Assembly: GCA_040506275.1 (NCBI GenBank)
Contig: JBEVXD010000005.1
Coordinates: forward strand, 186,001-250,000
DNA length: 64,000 bases
Source of the DNA: Thiodiazotropha sp040506275
GTDB taxonomy: Bacteria; Pseudomonadota; Gammaproteobacteria; Chromatiales; Chromatiaceae
Reading direction: 5' to 3'
Shown: in pieces, positions 36,377-45,153 of the stretch
Position numbering within the stretch: the first letter of the stretch is position 1
How the letters are laid out: each line of letters begins with the position of its first letter
Notes under the pieces: model-generated
The model's input: the letters and a program-made list of their open reading frames with translations, nothing else
The model's database searches: none
What the model was told of the DNA's origin: nothing
Program-made: the position numbers and the translations under genes

Positions 36377-38188
36377 ATGATTGAGAATCTGAGAAATATC
36401 GCCATTATCGCGCACGTCGACCATGGCAAGACCACCCTCGTCGATGAGTTGCTGAAACAGTCGGGCACCCTGGGGGATCGATTTGGCAAGGTTGAGCGAG
36501 TGATGGATTCCAATGATCAGGAGCGGGAGCGGGGAATTACTATCCTCTCAAAAAACACCGCTATTCGTTGGAATGGCTACCGCATCAATATTGTAGATAC
36601 CCCTGGGCATGCCGATTTTGGTGGCGAAGTGGAACGGGTTCTCTCTATGGTGGATTCAGTGCTTTTGTTGGTAGATGCCCAAGAAGGCCCAATGCCACAG
36701 ACACGATTTGTGACCGAGAAGGCGTTCCAGCATGGACTACGCCCGATTGTTGTGGTCAACAAAATCGATAAACCAGGTTCACGTCCCGATTGGGTAATTG
36801 ACCAGGTATTCGAACTGTTTGATCGTTTGGGAGCCAGTGATGATCAATTGGATTTTCCGATCGTCTACACATCGGCTGTAGGTGGTTACGCTGGGCTTGA
36901 AAACGATGTTACTGAGGGTGATATGAAATCGCTTTTCGAAGCTATTGTCAGTCACTGTCCAGCACCGGATGTTGATCCGAATGCCCCGTTTCAAATGCAG
37001 ATATCCAACCTGGACTATAACAGCTACGTTGGCGCAATAGCTGTCGGGCGGGTAACCCGGGGTAGTGTCAAACCCAATCAACAGGTGGTTGTTGCAAAGT
37101 ATGATGGTGAACAGCATCGGGCCAAGATCGGTGTGGTCTACGGCTACCTTGGTCTTGAACGATTTGAAGTGAAGGAGGCTAGTGCAGGGGATATTATCGC
37201 TATTAGCGGTATGGAGGCTCCTAATGTTTCTGATACTTTGTGCGATCCTGAAAATATTGAGCGCATGCCACCATTGACGGTGGATGAACCAACGGTGTCC
37301 ATGACCTTTCAGGTTAATACCTCACCGTTTGCTGGCAAAGAGGGTAAGTACCTGACTTCAAGACAACTCAAGGAGCGTCTTGAACGTGAGTTGATTCATA
37401 ATGTAGCCCTCAGAGTTGAGGAGGGAACAGACCCTGAAAAGTTTAAAGTATCCGGTCGTGGTGAACTCCATCTGTCAGTTTTGATTGAGAGCATGCGACG
37501 AGAAGGATTCGAATTGGCGGTGTCGCGTCCTGAGGTAATCTTCCGCGAGGTCGATGGGGTGATTTGTGAACCTTACGAACAGCTGACCGTGGATGTGGAG
37601 GAGAAGGATCAGGGTACGATCATGGAGGCGTTGGGTGCCCGTAAAGGAGATCTCAAGAATATGGTTCCAGATGGTAAGGGACGAGTTCGTCTCGACTACA
37701 TCATACCTTCCCGTGGATTGATCGGCTTTCAAACAGAGTTCATGACCAGTACATCAGGTACCGGTCTCATCTATCATGTCTTTGATCATTATGGAGCGGC
37801 CCAGCACGGGGGTATTGCGCCTCGTAAAAACGGGGTGCTGATTGCAAACGGCCAGGGAAAAGCTTTGGGTTTTGCACTTTACAATCTACAAGAGAGAGGC
37901 AGGCTTTTTTCCACTCCGGGTGATGAAGTCTATGAGGGACAGATTGTAGGAATTCATGCAAGAGACAATGATCTGGTTGTTAATCCCTTAAAAGGCAAGC
38001 AATTAACCAACGTTCGCGCCTCTGGTAAGGATGATGCAATCCTGCTAACACCACCATTGCGCTATAGTCTCGAACAGGCTCTGGAATTTATCGAAGACGA
38101 TGAATTGGTAGAAGTTACACCGAATGATATTCGTATACGTAAGAAATATCTTAAAGAGCACGAGCGTAAACGTGCGTCTAGGGAATAA
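36377..38188 (+). CDS. bipA: Ribosome-binding GTPase BipA/TypA
   Basis: A 603-aa translational GTPase of the EF-G/LepA type that aids 50S assembly and growth in the cold or under stress. G1 is AHVDHGKTTL, the switch region is ERERGITI, G3 DTPGHADFGG and G4 NKIDKPGS. Then come domain II, the EF-G domains III and V, and a BipA-specific C-terminus (HGGIAPRKNGVLIANGQGKA, LTPPLRYSLEQALEFIEDDE, rich in basic residues at the end). The ATG at 36377 matches the family start MIENLRNIAIIAHVDHGKTT; an ATG five codons upstream is in frame. It is monocistronic; minus-strand small RNAs lie downstream. Confidence 0.97.
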   Translation: MIENLRNIAIIAHVDHGKTTLVDELLKQSGTLGDRFGKVERVMDSNDQERERGITILSKNTAIRWNGYRINIVDTPGHADFGGEVERVLSMVDSVLLLVDAQEGPMPQTRFVTEKAFQHGLRPIVVVNKIDKPGSRPDWVIDQVFELFDRLGASDDQLDFPIVYTSAVGGYAGLENDVTEGDMKSLFEAIVSHCPAPDVDPNAPFQMQISNLDYNSYVGAIAVGRVTRGSVKPNQQVVVAKYDGEQHRAKIGVVYGYLGLERFEVKEASAGDIIAISGMEAPNVSDTLCDPENIERMPPLTVDEPTVSMTFQVNTSPFAGKEGKYLTSRQLKERLERELIHNVALRVEEGTDPEKFKVSGRGELHLSVLIESMRREGFELAVSRPEVIFREVDGVICEPYEQLTVDVEEKDQGTIMEALGARKGDLKNMVPDGKGRVRLDYIIPSRGLIGFQTEFMTSTSGTGLIYHVFDHYGAAQHGGIAPRKNGVLIANGQGKALGFALYNLQERGRLFSTPGDEVYEGQIVGIHARDNDLVVNPLKGKQLTNVRASGKDDAILLTPPLRYSLEQALEFIEDDELVEVTPNDIRIRKKYLKEHERKRASRE

Positions 38189-38256
38189 GATCTCTTCTGA
38201 GAACCATACCTCTTGCAATCTCTGGACTGGCCTGATTCAAAAAATAGAGGGTTCTG

Positions 38257-38377
38257 AAAAAAGAAAAGCCCAACTGCGATCCTTGCGGTTGGGCTTATAG
38301 TCGTCGGCTTGGTTGGCTAAGCGTCTCATCCTTGTGCTATCCCTAGCAATTTATCCTTGAAGAAACTTCCTTGAAGA
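38257..38377 (-). ncRNA. Csr/Rsm-type small RNA, copy 1 (RsmY/RsmZ-like)
   Basis: A predicted transcript of about 120 nt. Five GGA triplets (TCC on the plus strand at 38280, 38329, 38340, 38354, 38368), mostly in CAAGGA context, are the CsrA/RsmA binding word. It ends with stem 38266-38277/38285-38296, whose loop holds AAGGAT, followed by a T-rich tail on the minus strand. A -10-like TATTTAAT is at 38390-38383. A GacA-type box lies 69 bases further upstream. It matches copies 2 and 3 in sequence, including a conserved AGCCGACGA block before the terminator. Its role would be to titrate CsrA and so release its mRNA targets. Confidence 0.85.
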
Positions 38378-38458
38378 CGACGATTAAATAATGACACAAA
38401 AATTCACGTTTATCGTGGGAATTTCCCCACTGATGCTGTGAGATTTTTCTTGATTGAA

Positions 38459-38476
38459 TGTAAGAATTTTCCTACA
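38459..38476 (-). promoter_or_regulatory. GacA/UvrY/LetA box for small RNA copy 1
   Basis: Minus strand TGTAGGAAAATTCTTACA matches TGTAAG-N6-CTTACA at 11 of 12 positions. It is 69 bases from the -10 of copy 1, the same distance as in copies 2 and 3. Confidence 0.85.
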
Positions 38477-38696
38477 CGTTAACTTGTTGAAATATAAGAA
38501 AAAAATTAACTTCTGATTGAGGTGTATGGCTGTTTTAGGGGGTTAATTCTTAGCGGGATATTAATTGGTAATTACACTGTAATATATTCCACAGATTACC
38601 CTCTATGAATATTGAGTATCGATGAAAATCTACTGATAGAGACTAACACCCTATGTCAGTCAGATAACGGAATCCATTTGCATTGAATGGATCGAC

Positions 38697-38818
38697 AGAA
38701 AGAGAAAAGCCCAATCGCACTCCTTGCGATTGGGCTTACAGTCGTCGGCTTGGTTGGCAAAGCTTCCCATCCGTGATCTATCCATAACGATCAATCCTTA
38801 TAAATACTTCCTTGAAGA
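38697..38818 (-). ncRNA. Csr/Rsm-type small RNA, copy 2
   Basis: A transcript of about 120 nt with six GGA triplets (plus-strand TCC at 38721, 38765, 38770, 38781, 38795, 38809). The terminator hairpin 38707-38737 is a perfect 13-bp stem with AAGGAG in the loop, followed by TTTTCTCTTT. The -10-like TATTAAAT is at 38831-38824, preceded by the conserved TGTGTCAC. The stem has base changes relative to copies 1 and 3 on both sides that keep pairing, which supports selection on the RNA structure. Confidence 0.87.
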
Positions 38819-38899
38819 CGACGATTTAATAGTGACACAATTTTTTACATTAAGAGTGGGAATATTCACATTAAAAGTGTGAGATTTATCTCTTTTGAG

Positions 38900-38917
38900 T
38901 GTAAGAAAATTCTTACT
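38900..38917 (-). promoter_or_regulatory. GacA/UvrY/LetA box for small RNA copy 2
   Basis: Minus strand AGTAAGAATTTTCTTACA, 11 of 12 to the consensus, 69 bases from the -10 of copy 2. Confidence 0.85.
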
Positions 38918-39113
38918 TTCTAACTCATTGAAATGTAATGATAAAAATATTGGGTTATCGAGTATGATGGTCAGGGTAAGATATTCGGCCAGGCAAATCG
39001 TCGCTTGCACAGACAGATAGGCCCGGAGAGAGACTCATGCGAATGCCATATCATCGATGGATTGATGGTCTATCCAGTAGTAGAGGAGTAGAGGGGGAAG
39101 GGTTGCAGTGGTG

Positions 39114-39235
39114 ACAGAAAAATGAAAGCCCAACTGCACTCCTTGCGGTTGGGCTCACTGTCATCGGCTTGATTGGCTAAGCTCCTCATCCATGGTCTAT
39201 CCTTAGCGGCGGTTCCTATGTTCATTCCTTGATGA
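39114..39235 (-). ncRNA. Csr/Rsm-type small RNA, copy 3
   Basis: A transcript of about 118 nt with six GGA triplets (plus-strand TCC at 39140, 39183, 39189, 39200, 39214, 39226). The terminator stem 39126-39156 has AAGGAG in the loop and tail TTTCATTTTT. The -10-like TATTAAGT lies at 39248-39241. This is the most diverged of the three copies in the middle, yet GGA count, length and ends are kept. No start codon with reading frame of note lies within it. Confidence 0.85.
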
Positions 39236-39316
39236 TGACAACTTAATAGTGACACAAGTAGGTTCCTATATAATGGGATTTATCACCGCATATACGTAGG
39301 AATAATCTCGATGAAA

Positions 39317-39334
39317 TGTAAGAATATTCTTACG
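39317..39334 (-). promoter_or_regulatory. GacA/UvrY/LetA box for small RNA copy 3
   Basis: Minus strand CGTAAGAATATTCTTACA, 11 of 12, 69 bases from the -10 of copy 3. It ends only 17 bases before the pip start codon, so a bound activator would also sit on the pip promoter or leader. Confidence 0.85.
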
Positions 39335-39351
39335 CAAGTAATGGGTTCACT

Positions 39352-40302
39352 ATGAATGACCTCTATCCTGCCGTTGAGCCCTATAAAACAGATCGGCTCT
39401 CGGTTGATAATCAACATCAGCTCTATATCGAACAGGTGGGAAACCCCTCAGGGATACCGGCACTTTTTCTACATGGCGGTCCCGGGGCTGGTTGCGAACC
39501 CTATCATCGACGTTTTTTTAATCCCGGCCTGTTTCGTGTGGTGCTGTTCGATCAACGGGGGTGTGGCCGTTCAACCCCCCACGCATCCCTGGAAAACAAC
39601 ACAACCTGGGACTTGGTTGAGGATATTGAAAGAATCCGGGAAGAACTCGGCATTGAGCGTTGGCTGTTATTTGGTGGTTCATGGGGTTCTACTCTTGCGC
39701 TGGCTTATGCCCAGGCCCATCCTGAACGTGTAGCCGGGATGGTACTAAGAGGTATATTTCTTTGTCGCGATAAGGAGATTGAGTGGTTTTATCAAAATGG
39801 AGCAAGTTGGGTTTTTCCCGATTATTGGGCAGATTTTATTGCGCCGATTCCTCAGCATGAACGGGATAATCTCTTACATGCCTACTATCGGCGCTTAATT
39901 GGCGAGGATGAAATTTCTCGTATGTCTGTCGCCAAGTCCTGGTCTGTCTGGGAAGGTAGGACAGCAAGTTTGCGTCCCAATCGGTCAGTTGTTGGGTTTT
40001 TTTCCACCCCCCATACTGCACTCAGTCTAGCTAGAATCGAGGCACACTATTTTGTAAATCACGCATTTCTTCGACCCAATCAACTACTGATTGATGTACC
40101 TAAGCTTGAAGGGATAGCGGGGACAATTGTACAGGGTCGTTATGATCTGATCTGTCCAATGCAGTCTGCCTGGGAGTTACACCGAGCCTGGTCTGGGAGC
40201 GAATTGGTTACTGTTCCAGACGCAGGTCACTCTGCATCTGAACCGGGTATAAGTAGCGCACTCATTCGGGCTACAGACCATTTCGGGACATTGCTGGGAT
40301 GA
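39352..40302 (+). CDS. pip: Proline iminopeptidase
   Basis: A 316-aa alpha/beta-hydrolase (peptidase family S33) removing N-terminal proline from peptides in the cytoplasm. The oxyanion motif HGGPGAGC is near residue 41, the nucleophile elbow GGSWGS near 108, the acid in GRYDLICP and the base in DAGHSASEPG near 294. Length and sequence are typical. It overlaps dtd by four bases (ATGA), a frequent pairing. Its start lies 17 bases from the third GacA-type box, so expression could be affected by that regulator. Confidence 0.95.
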   Translation: MNDLYPAVEPYKTDRLSVDNQHQLYIEQVGNPSGIPALFLHGGPGAGCEPYHRRFFNPGLFRVVLFDQRGCGRSTPHASLENNTTWDLVEDIERIREELGIERWLLFGGSWGSTLALAYAQAHPERVAGMVLRGIFLCRDKEIEWFYQNGASWVFPDYWADFIAPIPQHERDNLLHAYYRRLIGEDEISRMSVAKSWSVWEGRTASLRPNRSVVGFFSTPHTALSLARIEAHYFVNHAFLRPNQLLIDVPKLEGIAGTIVQGRYDLICPMQSAWELHRAWSGSELVTVPDAGHSASEPGISSALIRATDHFGTLLG

Positions 40303-40736
40303 TCGGCTTGCTACAAAGGGCCAAGCAAGGGCGGGTTTTGATCGAAGGGGAATCAGTAGCCAGTATCGGCTCTGGGTTGGTGGTACTGGTTGGTGTACAG
40401 AGAGGAGATGATCAGATCAAGGCTGAACGTCTGTTGGAACGTCTGCTTGGCTACCGGGTTTTTCCAGATAAGCAGGATCGTATGAATCTGAGTCTGCTGG
40501 ATGTTGATGGAGGATTGTTACTGGTTCCTCAATTTACCCTGGCCGCTGATACCCGCAAAGGGATGCGTCCTGGATTTTCCCGTGCAGCAGATCCTGAGCT
40601 GGGGAGGGATCTTTTTCACTATTTGGCTGAACGTGCGACTGAACGTTGCAGCCGGGTTGCCTGTGGTGTGTTCGGTGCCGATATGCAGGTTGAACTGACT
40701 AATGATGGTCCGGTGACGTTTTGGCTGGAGTGTTAA
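40299..40736 (+). CDS. dtd: D-aminoacyl-tRNA deacylase
   Basis: A 145-aa proofreading enzyme that hydrolyses D-aminoacyl (and Gly-tRNA-Ala) esters. MIGLLQRAKQGRVLIEGESV is the usual start. The active-site segment reads VPQFTLAADTRKGMRPGFS, with the catalytic Thr in QFTL; a proline stands where many members have serine. The Gly-cisPro specificity motif appears near the C-terminus as NDGPVTFW. Translationally coupled to pip. Confidence 0.96.
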   Translation: MIGLLQRAKQGRVLIEGESVASIGSGLVVLVGVQRGDDQIKAERLLERLLGYRVFPDKQDRMNLSLLDVDGGLLLVPQFTLAADTRKGMRPGFSRAADPELGRDLFHYLAERATERCSRVACGVFGADMQVELTNDGPVTFWLEC

Positions 40737-40746
40737 TAACCTACCT

Positions 40747-40768
40747 ATATTAGGTGCCGGGTTAATAA
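40747..40768. repeat. Short hairpin with loop GGTGCCGGG, copy 3
   Basis: TATTA/TAATA stem around the constant loop (40753-40761), 11 bases after the dtd stop. AGGTGCCGGGTTAATA is identical to the copy at 15732. Confidence 0.5.
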
Positions 40769-40851
40769 TACCTTAGTCTCTGATTGTTTTATTAGGCTTA
40801 AAGTCAGGTCAGAATCAACAGATTAGCTGACATCTTAAGATCTACAGATAT

Positions 40852-41811
40852 ATGAGCCATCCAATTGCAAAAATCCTAATCGTTTTTATGGTGCTCTCTC
40901 ACGCAGTTTTAGCTGCTGCAGAGCGCGGACCGGCAGTAGCGGATTATCCAACAGATGAGATTACCCAAGGTGTTTTCGTTATTCATGGCCCACTTGGCGT
41001 CCCATCAGTCAAAAACCAGGGGTTTATCAATAACCCAGCCTTTGTAGTTGGCGAGCAGGGTATTGTGGTTATCGATCCAGGCTCCAGTGTGCAGATTGGG
41101 GAGATGTTGCTACGTCAGATCGCAAAAGTGAGTGATCTGCCGGTTGTGGCTATATTCAACACCCATATTCACGGAGACCACTGGTTTGCCAATCAGGCAT
41201 TTAAAAATGTCTATCCGGATGTACTGATCTTCGGTCATGAAACCATGCGACAGCTGGTGGTGAAGGGAGAGGGTAAAACTTTTCTCGAAACACTGATGAG
41301 AATGACCGAAGGTGCTGTCAGTGGCACGGTTGAGGTTCCACCCAACCATTCTACTGCCCATGGTGAGGAGATAACTCTGGCAGGTGTAACCATAAAGGTG
41401 CATTACCAGGCCGAGGCTCATAGTCACTCAGATATTATGCTGGAACTGCCTAAACAGAAAGTGCTCTTTCTAGGGGATAATGTGATGAGCAATCGTCTCG
41501 GACAAATGGACAGTGGGACTTTTAAGGGTAATATCGAAGCGATAGATATGGCACTGGCAACTTCTGCAGAGCTTTTTGTTCCCGGTCATGGACAGACGGG
41601 TGGTAGAGAGGTTCCCGAGACCTATCGCAAATATCTATCCAAACTCAAATCGGAAGTGGCGAAGTATTACGAAGAAGGTATGAGTGACTTCGAGATGAGT
41701 TCACTTGTGACCGAGAATATGGGGCAATTCCATAATTGGGTCGATTTCAAGCGTAATATAGGACGCCATATCAGTCTGGTCTATCTAGAGGTTGAATCAG
41801 AACTTTTTTAA
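40852..41811 (+). CDS. Exported metallo-beta-lactamase-fold hydrolase
   Basis: A 319-aa protein with a signal peptide (AKILIVFMVLSHAVLAAAE). The MBL fold is complete: FNTHIHGDHWF (HxHxDH), AEAHSHSDIM, FLGDNVMSNR and LFVPGHGQ supply the zinc ligands. The start of the mature part (VFVIHGPLGVPSVKNQGFIN) resembles SoxH and the quinoprotein-relay metallohydrolases of sulfur oxidisers and methylotrophs. Substrate unknown. It is monocistronic between dtd and the histidine operon. Confidence 0.88.
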   Translation: MSHPIAKILIVFMVLSHAVLAAAERGPAVADYPTDEITQGVFVIHGPLGVPSVKNQGFINNPAFVVGEQGIVVIDPGSSVQIGEMLLRQIAKVSDLPVVAIFNTHIHGDHWFANQAFKNVYPDVLIFGHETMRQLVVKGEGKTFLETLMRMTEGAVSGTVEVPPNHSTAHGEEITLAGVTIKVHYQAEAHSHSDIMLELPKQKVLFLGDNVMSNRLGQMDSGTFKGNIEAIDMALATSAELFVPGHGQTGGREVPETYRKYLSKLKSEVAKYYEEGMSDFEMSSLVTENMGQFHNWVDFKRNIGRHISLVYLEVESELF

Positions 41812-41962
41812 TCCAGGCCAGCATAATTAAACCCGTTTCAATCCGGTCTGCCGGTAGGCGCTGTCATTTTCTCCGATTTTCTCTAGAATAGGCGGTTTGA
41901 TTGGAGTGAATTAACTACGATCACTCCATTTTTCATCGCAATCATAGACCGGAGTCTTTGTT

Positions 41963-42553
41963 ATGCAGCGTACCGCGCAGGTTGAGCGCAATACCCTGGA
42001 GACGCAGATCAGCGTTTCAATTGATCTGGATGGCACTGGGGAGTCCAGTTTTGCTACCGGGGTGCCTTTTCTCGATCATATGTTGGATCAGATTGCTCGC
42101 CACGGTTTGATCGATATGAAGGTGACCGCCAAGGGGGATCTACACATCGATGCTCACCACACTGTGGAGGATATTGGTATCACCCTAGGTCAAGCGCTGT
42201 CTAAAGCCGTGGGTGATAAAAAAGGTATTCGTCGATATGGACATGCTTATGTTCCTCTGGATGAAGCAATGTCACGGGTTGTGGTTGATTTCTCAGGGCG
42301 TCCCGGGCTGACTTATGAAGTTGATTTCAGCCGGGCTCGCATTGGCGATTTCGATGTTGACCTGTTCCAGGAGTTTTTTCAGGGACTGGTCAATCATGCC
42401 GGTATAACACTGCACATCGACAACCTGAGAGGCACAAACGCTCACCACCAGGCAGAGACCATCTTCAAGGCATTGGGACGGGCTTTTCGCGTTGCTTTAG
42501 AGCTGGATCCACGTATGGCAGAGCAAATACCCTCCACCAAAGGCAGTCTGTAA
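41963..42553 (+). CDS. hisB: Imidazoleglycerol-phosphate dehydratase
   Basis: A 196-aa monofunctional HisB (step 6 of histidine synthesis), without the phosphatase domain fused in enterics. Mn-binding motifs: LDHMLDQIARHG, DAHHTVEDIGI, PLDEAMSR and GTNAHHQAETIFKALGRA. First gene of hisBHAFIE. Confidence 0.97.
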   Translation: MQRTAQVERNTLETQISVSIDLDGTGESSFATGVPFLDHMLDQIARHGLIDMKVTAKGDLHIDAHHTVEDIGITLGQALSKAVGDKKGIRRYGHAYVPLDEAMSRVVVDFSGRPGLTYEVDFSRARIGDFDVDLFQEFFQGLVNHAGITLHIDNLRGTNAHHQAETIFKALGRAFRVALELDPRMAEQIPSTKGSL

Positions 42554-42572
42554 AAGATTCACAGGTATAAAG

Positions 42573-43214
42573 ATGTCACAGCGTATCACCGTGATCGACT
42601 ACGGTATGGGAAATCTGCGCTCTGTCGCCAAGGCGGTTGAGCATGTAACTGCAGAGCAAGATGAGGTATTGGTCACTGATGACCCTGATCTGATTCTCAG
42701 TTCGGACAGGATAGTTTTTCCAGGACAAGGAGCTGCTCGAGACTGCATGGCTGCAATCTCTGACCATCACCTTAACCGGGCAATTCTGGATGCGGCCAGG
42801 AGCAAACCCTTTCTCGGGATCTGCATGGGGCAGCAAGTATTGCTTGAACAGAGTGAAGAGAACGGTGGTACATCTTTGTTGGGCCTTTTTACTGGTCGGG
42901 TTAAACGTTTTCCCGGTGGGATCGCGCCGGATGGTGAAGCCTTGAAGATTCCCCATATGGGCTGGAATGAAGTGAACCGATGTGATGATCACCCTCTGTG
43001 GAGAGGGATCTCGCAGGATAGCCGGTTCTACTTTGTGCACAGCTACTATGTTGACCCGGAAGATAAGGAGTTGGTGGCCGCAACGACAGACTATGGGGTC
43101 AGTTTTGCCAGTGCCATAGCACACAACAATCTTTTCGCGGTTCAGTTTCATCCCGAGAAGAGTGCTGATGCAGGGCTGCAGCTTCTGGAAAATTTTGTCA
43201 ATTGGGAATCTTGA
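42573..43214 (+). CDS. hisH: Imidazole glycerol phosphate synthase, glutaminase subunit
   Basis: A 213-aa class I glutamine amidotransferase that makes ammonia for HisF. The triad is visible: Cys in FLGICMGQQ, His and Glu in VQFHPEKS. IDYGMGNLRSV is the usual start and PHMGWNEV the interface loop. It follows hisB by 19 bases. Confidence 0.97.
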   Translation: MSQRITVIDYGMGNLRSVAKAVEHVTAEQDEVLVTDDPDLILSSDRIVFPGQGAARDCMAAISDHHLNRAILDAARSKPFLGICMGQQVLLEQSEENGGTSLLGLFTGRVKRFPGGIAPDGEALKIPHMGWNEVNRCDDHPLWRGISQDSRFYFVHSYYVDPEDKELVAATTDYGVSFASAIAHNNLFAVQFHPEKSADAGLQLLENFVNWES

Positions 43215-43243
43215 ATCCCCAGTATATTTATTAGGAATCGCTT

Positions 43244-43981
43244 GTGTTGTTAATACCTGCAATAGATCTCAAAGATGGCCAGTGTGTGCGATTGCGCCAA
43301 GGTCGGATGGAAGATGATACAGTTTTTTCTGACAACCCCGTAGAGACGGCCACCCAGTGGGTTGAGGCCGGGGGGCGCAGACTTCATCTGGTTGACTTGA
43401 ATGGCGCTTTTGCTGGAGAACCGGTTAACGGCGACGCAATTCGCGCGATAGCATCCGCCTACCCGGATTTGCCGATTCAGGTCGGCGGTGGTATTCGAGA
43501 CGAGGCAACCATTGAGGCCTATCTTCAGGCCGGTGTGGACTACTGCATCATCGGAACCCAGGCAGTCAAAGAGCCTGAATTTGTTGCCCGGGCCTGTAAA
43601 TCGTTTCCAGGCCATGTGATTGTTGGGCTGGATGCCAAAGAGGGTATGGTGGCCATCAATGGTTGGGCCGAGGTGACCGATCAGGAGGTCACTGAGCTTT
43701 CCCGGCGTTTCCAGGATTATGGTGTTTCAGCTATTGTCTACACCGACATCGGACGTGATGGCATGCTCAGCGGTCCGAATGTTGAGGCTACAAGGGATTT
43801 GGCCAACGCAATCTCAATTCCTGTGATCGCTTCGGGTGGTATAACCAACATCGATGATATTGAAGCTCTCTGCAATGCTGATACCAGCAACATAACGGGA
43901 GCCATCACCGGAAGGGCAATATACGAAGGAACCTTGGATCTGGCTGAGGGACAACGTCTGGCTGATCGGTTGTCAGGTTAA
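43244..43981 (+). CDS. hisA: ProFAR isomerase HisA
   Basis: A 245-aa TIM-barrel isomerase. MLLIPAIDLKDGQCVRL carries the first catalytic Asp, and YTDIGRDGMLSGPN the second with its phosphate loop. The start is GTG at 43244, with AGGA seven bases upstream. Sister fold to HisF, next in line. Confidence 0.97.
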   Translation: MLLIPAIDLKDGQCVRLRQGRMEDDTVFSDNPVETATQWVEAGGRRLHLVDLNGAFAGEPVNGDAIRAIASAYPDLPIQVGGGIRDEATIEAYLQAGVDYCIIGTQAVKEPEFVARACKSFPGHVIVGLDAKEGMVAINGWAEVTDQEVTELSRRFQDYGVSAIVYTDIGRDGMLSGPNVEATRDLANAISIPVIASGGITNIDDIEALCNADTSNITGAITGRAIYEGTLDLAEGQRLADRLSG

Positions 43982-44005
43982 TCATTGTAAATAGGGTTTT
44001 TGGGT

Positions 44006-44776
44006 ATGCTTGCAAAACGTATTATTCCTTGCCTCGATGTCGACGCTGGTCGTGTGGTTAAAGGGGTTAAGTTTGTTGATATTCGAGATGCCGGAGATCC
44101 AGTAGAGGTGGCGAGGCGTTATAATGAGGAGGGTGCTGACGAGATCACCTTTCTCGATATCACCGCCAGTTCAGATAACCGTGAAACCATCGTACATGTG
44201 GTTGAGCGGGTGGCCAGTGAAGTATTTATCCCTTTGACTGTCGGAGGTGGTATTCGTACTGCAGAGGATATACGTCGCATGCTTAATGCCGGGGCGGATA
44301 AAGTTGCCATTAACACAGCAGCGGTATTCAATCCAGAGTTTGTCAAACAGGCAACAGAGAGTTTTGGCTCACAATGTATCGTGGTGGCCATAGATGCCAA
44401 AAAGGTCAGTGGCGAAGGTGAACCGTTGAAATGGGAGATCTTTACCCATGGGGGGCGCAAGCCCACCGGTTTGGATGCCATTGAGTGGGCAAAAAGGATG
44501 AGTGACTATGGTGCCGGTGAGATTCTGCTTACCAGTATGGATCGAGATGGAACCAAAATTGGCTTCGACAACGAACTGACCCGTGCGATTGTTAAGGCGG
44601 TACCCATTCCTGTGATCGCATCTGGAGGTGTCGGCGAGTTGCAGCACTTGGTTGATGGGGTCAAGAAAGGCGGTGCTGATGCTGTATTGGCGGCAAGTAT
44701 TTTTCACTTTGCTGAGTACTCCATTGATGAAGCCAAGCAGTTTATGCAGCAACAGGGTGTTGAGGTTCGTCTGTGA
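44006..44776 (+). CDS. hisF: Imidazole glycerol phosphate synthase, cyclase subunit
   Basis: A 256-aa TIM-barrel cyclase. MLAKRIIPCLDVDAGRVVKG matches the family start with the catalytic Asp; the second Asp is in LLTSMDRDGTKIGFD. The ATG at 44006 is preferred to TTG 44000. Its stop overlaps the hisI start by four bases. Confidence 0.97.
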   Translation: MLAKRIIPCLDVDAGRVVKGVKFVDIRDAGDPVEVARRYNEEGADEITFLDITASSDNRETIVHVVERVASEVFIPLTVGGGIRTAEDIRRMLNAGADKVAINTAAVFNPEFVKQATESFGSQCIVVAIDAKKVSGEGEPLKWEIFTHGGRKPTGLDAIEWAKRMSDYGAGEILLTSMDRDGTKIGFDNELTRAIVKAVPIPVIASGGVGELQHLVDGVKKGGADAVLAASIFHFAEYSIDEAKQFMQQQGVEVRL

Positions 44777-45153
44777 GCTGGCTCGACGCGGTTAAGTGGG
44801 ACAGTGATGGTTTGGTGCCTGCAATCGCTCAGGAGCGGGATACGGGCAAGATGCTGATGATGGCCTGGATGAACAGAGAGGCACTCAGACTGAGTCACGA
44901 AACGGGTCATGCTGTCTACTGGTCCAGGTCGAGAAAAAAACTCTGGCACAAAGGTGAAGAGTCGGGCCATCAACAGGTGATTTCTGCGATTCGTCTCGAT
45001 TGTGACGGCGATGTTGTTCTACTTGAAGTTGAGCAAAAGGGTGGTATTGCCTGTCATACAGGAAGACACAACTGTTTCTTCCGGGAATTACAGGGTGAGC
45101 ACTGGGAGGAGATACTGCCAGTACTTAAAGACCCCAAACAGATATATAAGTGA
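44773..45153 (+). CDS. hisI: Phosphoribosyl-AMP cyclohydrolase
   Basis: A 126-aa monofunctional HisI (in enterics fused to HisE). VLMMAWMN-type start (KMLMMAWMNREAL), YWSRSRKKLWHKGE, and the metal site LDCDGDVVLL with ACHTGRHNCFFR. GTG start overlapping hisF. Confidence 0.96.
   Translation: MSWLDAVKWDSDGLVPAIAQERDTGKMLMMAWMNREALRLSHETGHAVYWSRSRKKLWHKGEESGHQQVISAIRLDCDGDVVLLEVEQKGGIACHTGRHNCFFRELQGEHWEEILPVLKDPKQIYK

Noticed and set aside
38257..39235. CRISPR-like array from the three repeated blocks
   Set aside because: Units are about 120 bases, diverged, 420-440 bases apart and carry promoters and terminators; no cas genes.
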